Assembly (NCBI GenBank): GCA_910586445.1
Contig: CAJUHV010000016.1
Span: forward strand, 1 to 64,000
Reading direction: 5' to 3'
Length of the DNA: 64,000 nucleotides
DNA from: an uncultured Eubacterium sp.
GTDB taxonomy: Bacteria > Bacillota > Clostridia > Lachnospirales > Lachnospiraceae
Position numbers and translations under genes: made by a program. Positions 58,870-64,000 of this stretch are shown here, one piece after another. Each line of letters starts with the position of its first letter. Positions within the stretch are counted from its first letter, which is position 1. The notes below the pieces were generated by a model, which saw only the letters and a list, made by a program, of their open reading frames with translations, did not search any database and had not been told where the DNA came from.

Positions 58870-61425
58870 ATGGATAAAAAGACAATTCGGTTTTTCCAGT
58901 GGAGTGTTGTGAGCGTTTTTATAGTATGTATCGCGGTGTTTATCAGTCTGACGATATTTATGGGGCAAAAGACAGAACGGGCGATAAAAAATACAACGGA
59001 CATTTATATGTCTGAAATGAATCAGCAGATCCGCCAGAAATTTACATCCATTATTAACCTCAGGCTGGAGCAGGTTGAAGGCATTGTGCAGGAAATTACG
59101 CCGTCGGCTGAAACGTATGGGGAAGAAATGACAAAGCGCATGGCAGCAAGCACAAAAATTAGAAATTTTACTTATATCGGCCTATATGCACAAAACGGTG
59201 TGAAAGAAGATATTTATGGCGGGGAAATCAGCCTGACAAGGGAAAGCAGCATGAGGCAGGGGATTCAGACGGATACAGATATTGTGACAGAAGCGCTGGA
59301 TTCCAACGGAAATAAAATGCTGATTATAGGAAAGCGCGTGCATTACCCGATGAAGGGCGGCAATACGAGCGAGCTGCTGCTTGTCGGACTGCCGATGGAT
59401 TATTTAAAAGATGTGCTGTTTTTAAATGAAGAGGATTCTTTATTATATTTTCATATTATAGATAAGGACGGGCATTTTGTTGTGCGCAGCGGCGACGCAT
59501 TCCGGGAGAGCTATTTTGAACGCATTGAGGCCCGTTTTGATGAATTTAACGGAAAAAAACCGCAGGATTATGTAACAGAATTATCAGATGCCATGAATAG
59601 TCAAAAGCCGTATGCCGAGGTTATTTCGATAGGCGGACAGGAAATTCATATGTATTGTTCACCGCTGATGGAGAATTCCAGATGGTACCTGATCGCGGCG
59701 ATGCCGAATAATACACTGTTAGCGTCTATAGCAGAGCTGGATCATATACGGACGGCTGTTACGTTTATTTCAGCGGCGGCTATTCTGCTGTCTATGTCGA
59801 TTATCTTTATTTTATATTACCGCCTGTCACAGCGCCAGATGAGGGAGCTGGTAAAGGCACGTAATGAAGCGGATCATTCAAATGAAGCAAAGAGCGAATT
59901 TTTGTCCAGCATGAGCCATGAGATCCGCACGCCGATGAATGCGATTATTGGAATGACAGAAATCGCCCAGCGTAATATCAAGGATGCCGGCCGGGTGAGC
60001 GACTGTCTGAATAAGGTGCGCCTTTCGAGCAAGCATCTATTGGGACTGATCAATGATGTGCTGGATATGTCTAAAATCGAAAGCAATAAAATGACCTTGA
60101 ACGAAGTGCTTGTTTCCCTGCGGGATACTATGGATGACATTGTAAATATTATTCAGCCGCAGGTAAAAGAGAAGGGACAGCATTTTGATATATTTATACA
60201 AAACATTATTTCGGAAAATGTATACTGTGACGATGTGCGTCTGAATCAGGCGCTTATTAATATTTTGTCAAATGCAGTAAAATATACGCCTCAGGAAGGC
60301 AGCGTATATATTTATGTCAATCAGGAGCCGTCCGCAAAGGGCGAAGAATACGTACGCACGCATTTTATGGTAGAAGATACTGGAATCGGAATGACGTCTG
60401 AATTCCAGGCGAAGATCTGGGATACCTTTTCAAGGGAAGAAAATGATGAAGTGCGGCATATATTGGGAACCGGCCTCGGCATGTCGATTACGAAAAGCCT
60501 GATTGACCTTATGGGAGGAACGATAGAGCTGTCAAGTGAAATCGGAAAAGGGAGCACGTTTCATATTACGCTGGATTTAAGGACGGCTGATACGTCAGAC
60601 CTTACGAATATGAAGCTGCCGGAGTGGAATATATTAATTATAGATGATGATGAGCATTTGTGCCATAGTGCTGTTTCCAATCTGGAGGCACTGGGCGTAA
60701 AAGGCGAATGGGTGCTTTCCGGGCAGGCGGCAATGGAAAGGCTTAAAGAGTGCAGGGCATCTGGCATGGATTATGATTTTGTCCTGATCGACTGGAAAAT
60801 GCCGGTGATGGACGGCATTCAGACGATTTATCAGATCCGCAGCCAGCTGGGCAGGGACTTAAAGATCTTTTTAATGTCTGCGGATGACTGGAGTGATGTC
60901 GAAGAGGCGGCCAAAGAGGCAGAGATTGAAGGGTTCATAGCAAAGCCGCTGTTTAAGTCCAGGCTGTATGAATGCCTGCGCAGATACGAAGACAATTATC
61001 AGGAGCCTGATTTTGTGGCAGATCAGGATCAGGAAGTTGAATTTAACGGAAATAAGGTGCTTGTAGCAGAGGATATGGATATTAACTGGGAAGTGGCAAA
61101 CGAAATACTGTCTGCCTCGGGCCTTTCTATGGAACGCGCAGTGGATGGAAAAGACTGCATTGAGATTTTCCAAAAATCAGAAGTCGGATATTTTGATATG
61201 ATATTAATGGATATCCGTATGCCGGTAATGGACGGCTATGAAGCGACAAAGGCAATACGTTCGATGGAGAGAGACGACAAAAATCTGCCGATTATAGCGA
61301 TGACGGCAGATGCATTTGCCGGAGATGTCCAAAAATGCCTGGCATGCGGCATGAACGGCCATCTGGCAAAGCCGCTGGACTTAAATGAATGCATGCGCGT
61401 GCTGCAGCATCATTTGAAAAGATAA
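58870..61425 (+). CDS. Membrane hybrid histidine kinase with two receiver domains
   Basis: AAGGAGGAAATT before ATG 58870 fixes the start. Membrane helices at about 13-33 and 292-318 enclose a Cache-like extracellular sensor (about 40-285; YIGLYAQNGVKEDIYGG, YLKDVLF). The H-box is FLSSMSHEIRTPMNAIIGMT (about 341-360). ATPase boxes are NILSNAVKYT, DTGIGMTSEFQAKIWDTF and GTGLGMSITKSLIDLMGG. Receiver 1 (about 585-705) has IIDDDEH and VLIDWKMPVMDG; receiver 2 (about 730-850) has VAEDMDINWEV and ILMDIRMPVMDG. Both look functional. It lacks an Hpt domain; the upstream Hpt protein can serve. Last gene of the signalling cluster, followed by a terminator. Confidence 0.93.
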   Translation: MDKKTIRFFQWSVVSVFIVCIAVFISLTIFMGQKTERAIKNTTDIYMSEMNQQIRQKFTSIINLRLEQVEGIVQEITPSAETYGEEMTKRMAASTKIRNFTYIGLYAQNGVKEDIYGGEISLTRESSMRQGIQTDTDIVTEALDSNGNKMLIIGKRVHYPMKGGNTSELLLVGLPMDYLKDVLFLNEEDSLLYFHIIDKDGHFVVRSGDAFRESYFERIEARFDEFNGKKPQDYVTELSDAMNSQKPYAEVISIGGQEIHMYCSPLMENSRWYLIAAMPNNTLLASIAELDHIRTAVTFISAAAILLSMSIIFILYYRLSQRQMRELVKARNEADHSNEAKSEFLSSMSHEIRTPMNAIIGMTEIAQRNIKDAGRVSDCLNKVRLSSKHLLGLINDVLDMSKIESNKMTLNEVLVSLRDTMDDIVNIIQPQVKEKGQHFDIFIQNIISENVYCDDVRLNQALINILSNAVKYTPQEGSVYIYVNQEPSAKGEEYVRTHFMVEDTGIGMTSEFQAKIWDTFSREENDEVRHILGTGLGMSITKSLIDLMGGTIELSSEIGKGSTFHITLDLRTADTSDLTNMKLPEWNILIIDDDEHLCHSAVSNLEALGVKGEWVLSGQAAMERLKECRASGMDYDFVLIDWKMPVMDGIQTIYQIRSQLGRDLKIFLMSADDWSDVEEAAKEAEIEGFIAKPLFKSRLYECLRRYEDNYQEPDFVADQDQEVEFNGNKVLVAEDMDINWEVANEILSASGLSMERAVDGKDCIEIFQKSEVGYFDMILMDIRMPVMDGYEATKAIRSMERDDKNLPIIAMTADAFAGDVQKCLACGMNGHLAKPLDLNECMRVLQHHLKR

Positions 61426-61439
61426 AATTTAGCACAGAA

Positions 61440-61476
61440 AAAGACCGCTGCACGAAAATGCATGCGGTCTTTCACT
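61440..61476 (+). terminator. Intrinsic terminator after the hybrid kinase
   Basis: AAAGACCGC (61440-61448) pairs with GCGGTCTTT (61464-61472); an inner TGCA/TGCA stem tops it. It lies inside the upstream part of the protease open frame, which supports the later protease start at 61521. Confidence 0.85.
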
Positions 61477-61520
61477 TTTGTGCATATGGGTCATATGATA
61501 ATAATAAAAAACAGGATTGC

Positions 61521-62411
61521 ATGTTTATGGACAGGGTTCGTAATTTAATACACTGCGACCAGATACACAGGCTGGGATATACGGGGCGGGGTATCGGGGT
61601 TGCAATTTTGGATACTGGAATATCTATGCACCCCGATTATGCGGAGCGCATACGGATCTTTCAGGATTTTTGCAATCACAAAAGCCAGCCATATGACGAT
61701 AACGGGCACGGATCGCATATAGCAGGAATCATAGCCGGAAATGGACGCATGAGCAAGGGGCGCTACCGCGGAGTGGCGCCCTCGGCGGCATTGATCGTAT
61801 TAAAAGTACTGGATCGTACGGGAAACGGAAATACAAAAGATGTGATCGAGGCGATGAAATGGATTATAGAAAATCGTGAACGGTATCATATCCGCATTGC
61901 CAATATATCAGTAGGAATGCTGCCGCAGTCTAAGTACAAAGAGCGTGACCAGATGCTGGAATGGGTAGACCGCATGTGGGACAGCGGAGTTTTTACGGTT
62001 GCGGCAGCGGGAAACGGCGGCCCGGCAAGCAGCAGCGTGACAATTCCCGGGGCAAGCAGTACCGTGCTTACGGTCGGCAGCAGCGATGACAGGGACCTGC
62101 TTGTGCGCAGAAGAGGGCTTTTTCCTGGATACAGTGGAATCGGCCCTACAGACTGCTGCATATGCAAGCCTGAGATTCTGGCACCGGGTACGGAGATCAG
62201 AAGCTGCCATTTCGAAAACAACGGCTATGCAGTAAAGAGCGGCACATCTATGGCTACCGCAGTCGTATCCGGTGCCTGTGCACTCGCGTACGACCGATAC
62301 CCGCAGCTGTCTGCTGCCGGGCTGAAGCTGCGTTTTTATGAAAAGCTGGCTGCGAATCCGCAGGCCTCCTGCTGGGGAACGCTGGATGTCAGAAAACTGC
62401 TTGAGCGCTGA
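61521..62411 (+). CDS. Subtilisin-like serine protease (S8), apparently without signal peptide
   Basis: The catalytic triad is complete: Asp in VAILDTGISMHPD (about 33), His in DNGHGSHIAGIIAG (about 70), Ser in KSGTSMATAVVSGA (about 247), with the oxyanion Asn in AAAGNGGPAS (about 165). At 296 aa it is just the catalytic domain; no signal peptide, propeptide or anchor is seen, so it may act inside the cell like Bacillus intracellular proteases. The longer frame from 61389 reads through the kinase terminator. ATG 61521 and ATG 61527 are both possible, with ACAGGA upstream. There is no obvious partner gene. Confidence 0.9.
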   Translation: MFMDRVRNLIHCDQIHRLGYTGRGIGVAILDTGISMHPDYAERIRIFQDFCNHKSQPYDDNGHGSHIAGIIAGNGRMSKGRYRGVAPSAALIVLKVLDRTGNGNTKDVIEAMKWIIENRERYHIRIANISVGMLPQSKYKERDQMLEWVDRMWDSGVFTVAAAGNGGPASSSVTIPGASSTVLTVGSSDDRDLLVRRRGLFPGYSGIGPTDCCICKPEILAPGTEIRSCHFENNGYAVKSGTSMATAVVSGACALAYDRYPQLSAAGLKLRFYEKLAANPQASCWGTLDVRKLLER

Positions 62412-62428
62412 CTGACAAAAGCTTATTT

Positions 62429-62468
62429 ATGACAATACAAAGTTCGCGCAGTGTATTTTCTATTGTTT
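62429..62468 (+). repeat. Hairpin repeat (REP-like), copy E
   Basis: ATGACAATACAAAGTTCGCG followed by CAGTGTATTTTCTATTGTTT; a diverged copy of the 28903-29022 unit. It stands between the convergent protease and carboxypeptidase genes and holds the stop codon of the latter. Confidence 0.75.
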
Positions 62469-63791
62469 GGAGCCGGCTGCCTCTGTGTCTTTTAGGAAGA
62501 ACAGCTTTTTCACAAGGCCCGTAAAATAGTCGGCAAAGGCAGCATGCTCCACGTCTTGTGCATAAAGTATATTGACATGCCCAAGCTCTTTTTCACCAAG
62601 ATAATAAGTGACCTGTCCGGCAACGTCTCCTTTTTTGACAGGAGCGGGTGCCGATGCAGGGAGCTTGATTTTTTTTGTCACCTGGCCAAGGTCTTCTCCG
62701 CTTGTGCTGACATAGCTCATCTGTGTTTCATATGCAAGCGCCGCATGTTCTGTGCTGCCCTGCCGTATAGGCATAAGCGGCAGCTTCGGCGGATTTTTAT
62801 CTTTGTATACACGGCAGGCAGAAAAGCCGTAGTTCAGCAGCGTCTGGGCGTCCGCGGTACGTTTGTCTTTATCCGGAGCAGCCATAATGGCGGCAATCAG
62901 CTTGAGGCCGTCTTTTTCCGCGGTTGCGGAAATGCAGAATTTTGCGGCGGAAGTATAACCGGTCTTTAATCCGGTTGCATAAGGGTACTGCTTGAGCAGC
63001 TTATTTGTATTTGCGAGGCCGAATTCGACCGCGCCGCGCCTTGTGTTATGTATGATATTTTCCATCCAGATCGTGCAGTAATCATGGATCTGCGGGTGCT
63101 TTGTAATCAGCTCCCTGGACATCAAGGCGATATCATAGGCGCTTGTTACGTGCCCGTCTGCTTCCAGGCCGCAGCTGTTGGCAAAATGGGTGTCGTTCAT
63201 GCCGAGCTCTGCCGCTTTCTGGTTCATCTGTGCGACGAATTCTTCTTCGCTGCCGCAGATGTGTTCGGCCATGGCGACACATGCATCATTTGCACTTGCC
63301 ACGCTGATACATTTGATCAGCGTTTCTACAGTCTGTATTTCTCCGGCTTCCAGATACACCTGCGAACCGCCCATTCCGGCAGCTGTCTCAGAGACTGTTA
63401 CCTCATCGGCCAGTGCAATCTGCTTTTTATCAATGGCGTCAAAAATCAGGTTCAGCGTCATGATTTTTGTAACGCTGGCGGGCGGACGTGCATCGTGTTC
63501 ATTTTTCTGGTAAAGGATCGTACCGGTTTCAGCCTCCATTAAAACAGCACTTGGAGCAGCGATGTTTAAGGACGGCATATCTGCAGCCGCAGAATCTCCG
63601 CCGGCAGGCTTTTTGTCTTTTGAGCTGTCCTTGCTTTTTGAGCTGTCTTCGCCGGATTCTGGCGTGCTGTCTGCATTGGCATGCAGTACAGTGTTTTTCG
63701 CATATAGATCGGTACTGTATAAATGTGTCTGAAGTAACGTACATGCCGAAAACAATGTCAAAAATAGTATTGTCACCGTAATTCGTCTCAT
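62460..63791 (-). CDS. dacF: D-alanyl-D-alanine carboxypeptidase (S11, DacF-like)
   Basis: Low-molecular-weight penicillin-binding protein that trims peptidoglycan stem peptides. Start at ATG 63791 gives a typical signal peptide (RRITVTILFLTLFSACTLL); the frame continues 40 residues upstream without such a feature. A Ser/Lys/Asp/Glu linker lies at about 40-70. Active-site motifs: SVTK in PPASVTKIMTLN (about 102), SAN in SVASANDACVAMA (about 165) and KTG in ATGLKTGYTSAAK (about 278). A C-terminal beta domain follows (about 345-430) and an end helix for membrane association. The last residues KQ and the stop codon lie in a hairpin repeat. The gene symbol is by family resemblance. Confidence 0.92.
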   Translation of the reverse strand: MRRITVTILFLTLFSACTLLQTHLYSTDLYAKNTVLHANADSTPESGEDSSKSKDSSKDKKPAGGDSAAADMPSLNIAAPSAVLMEAETGTILYQKNEHDARPPASVTKIMTLNLIFDAIDKKQIALADEVTVSETAAGMGGSQVYLEAGEIQTVETLIKCISVASANDACVAMAEHICGSEEEFVAQMNQKAAELGMNDTHFANSCGLEADGHVTSAYDIALMSRELITKHPQIHDYCTIWMENIIHNTRRGAVEFGLANTNKLLKQYPYATGLKTGYTSAAKFCISATAEKDGLKLIAAIMAAPDKDKRTADAQTLLNYGFSACRVYKDKNPPKLPLMPIRQGSTEHAALAYETQMSYVSTSGEDLGQVTKKIKLPASAPAPVKKGDVAGQVTYYLGEKELGHVNILYAQDVEHAAFADYFTGLVKKLFFLKDTEAAGSKQ

Positions 63792-63977
63792 ATTGCGATA
63801 CCTATAAATACTTTTTAATAATTTAAGCAAATACGTGGAAAAATATGACTGTTTTATGTTATGATTGTGCAGATAAAAGCAGCTGTTGCTGTTTACGCCT
63901 TCAGCGCTCACAGTAACGGAATTCAGAGTAACAGCAGCCTGCTGCAGTAAAACAAATTTTGGAAAAAAGGTTTGAAT

Positions 63978-64000
63978 ATGATGGGGTTAATTGGTATAAT
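63978..64000 (+). CDS. Start of a gene running off the window
   Basis: AAAAAAGG lies about seven bases before ATG ATG at 63978-63983, followed by an open frame MMGLIGI to the edge. Too short to identify. It is divergent from the carboxypeptidase gene. Confidence 0.35.

Noticed and set aside
61389..61520. Longer N-terminus for the S8 protease
   Set aside because: It would place the start within the end of the kinase gene and read across a strong terminator hairpin.

Overview
The window looks like chromosomal DNA of an anaerobic, low-to-mid-GC Firmicute, most likely a gut Lachnospiraceae (class Clostridia). The basis is PolC-type replicase, the non-mevalonate isoprenoid genes dxr and ispG, an infC-rpmI-rplT operon with an L20-type leader and an AUU-started infC, rnpM (ylxR) and ylxQ between nusA and infB, strong AGGAGG ribosome binding sites and frequent GTG/TTG starts. 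No phage, plasmid or IS gene and no CRISPR array was found.

Layout. (1) 1-2930: three co-directional genes of unknown function, rich in Lys/Glu and coiled coil, behind a promoter that contains a sigma-D (flagellar) style -10 element. (2) 3190-10573: a membrane-anchored NodB deacetylase and a bactofilin, then pyrH-frr-uppS-cdsA-dxr-rseP (UMP kinase, ribosome recycling, undecaprenyl-PP, CDP-diacylglycerol, DXP reductoisomerase, site-2 protease). (3) 10669-12778: an inserted two-gene unit with its own promoter, an AAA ATPase plus a PD-(D/E)XK-like nuclease candidate. This is the best candidate for an undescribed, probably defensive, system. (4) 12890-18691: ispG and polC. (5) 18711-24724: pheA, a Ppx/GppA-HD protein, ppk1 and a HAD phosphatase. 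(6) 24725-31364: a mixed region with a Cys-repeat reading frame, small repeats, a PHP phosphoesterase, infC-rpmI-rplT, a pair of EamA/SMR half-transporters, an AraC regulator, galE and tRNA-Glu(CTC). (7) 31546-45500: rimP-nusA-rnpM-ylxQ-infB-rbfA-nrnA-truB-ribF, a secreted NlpC/P60 hydrolase, rpsO and pnp. (8) 46160-61425: a large chemosensory and phosphorelay cluster: two REC-HD-GYP regulators (one with a degenerate HD motif), a soluble histidine kinase, CheR, CheB, CheY-like, CheA, CheW, two chemoreceptors, a stand-alone Hpt protein and a hybrid kinase with two receiver domains. (9) 61521-64000: a subtilisin-like protease without visible signal peptide, a D-Ala-D-Ala carboxypeptidase, and the start of a further gene.

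How the parts fit. The block from pyrH to pnp resembles the conserved Firmicute super-cluster linking cell-envelope precursor synthesis, replication, and transcription/translation, but here it is split by cargo: the ATPase/nuclease pair between rseP and ispG, about 13 kb between polC and rimP, and the NlpC/P60 gene between ribF and rpsO. The chemosensory cluster has adaptation (CheR/CheB), core signalling (CheA/CheW/receptors) and several receiver outputs, two of which carry HD-GYP domains, so it may act partly through cyclic di-GMP.

Two genome-scale patterns stand out. A family of about 40-bp hairpin repeats occurs at five intergenic places (seven copies) and supplies the stop codon of two unrelated genes in the same register. 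Several housekeeping proteins (NusA, IF2, PolC, bactofilin, deacetylase) carry long low-complexity expansions. Coordinates, motifs and hairpins were read by eye; no homology search was run.
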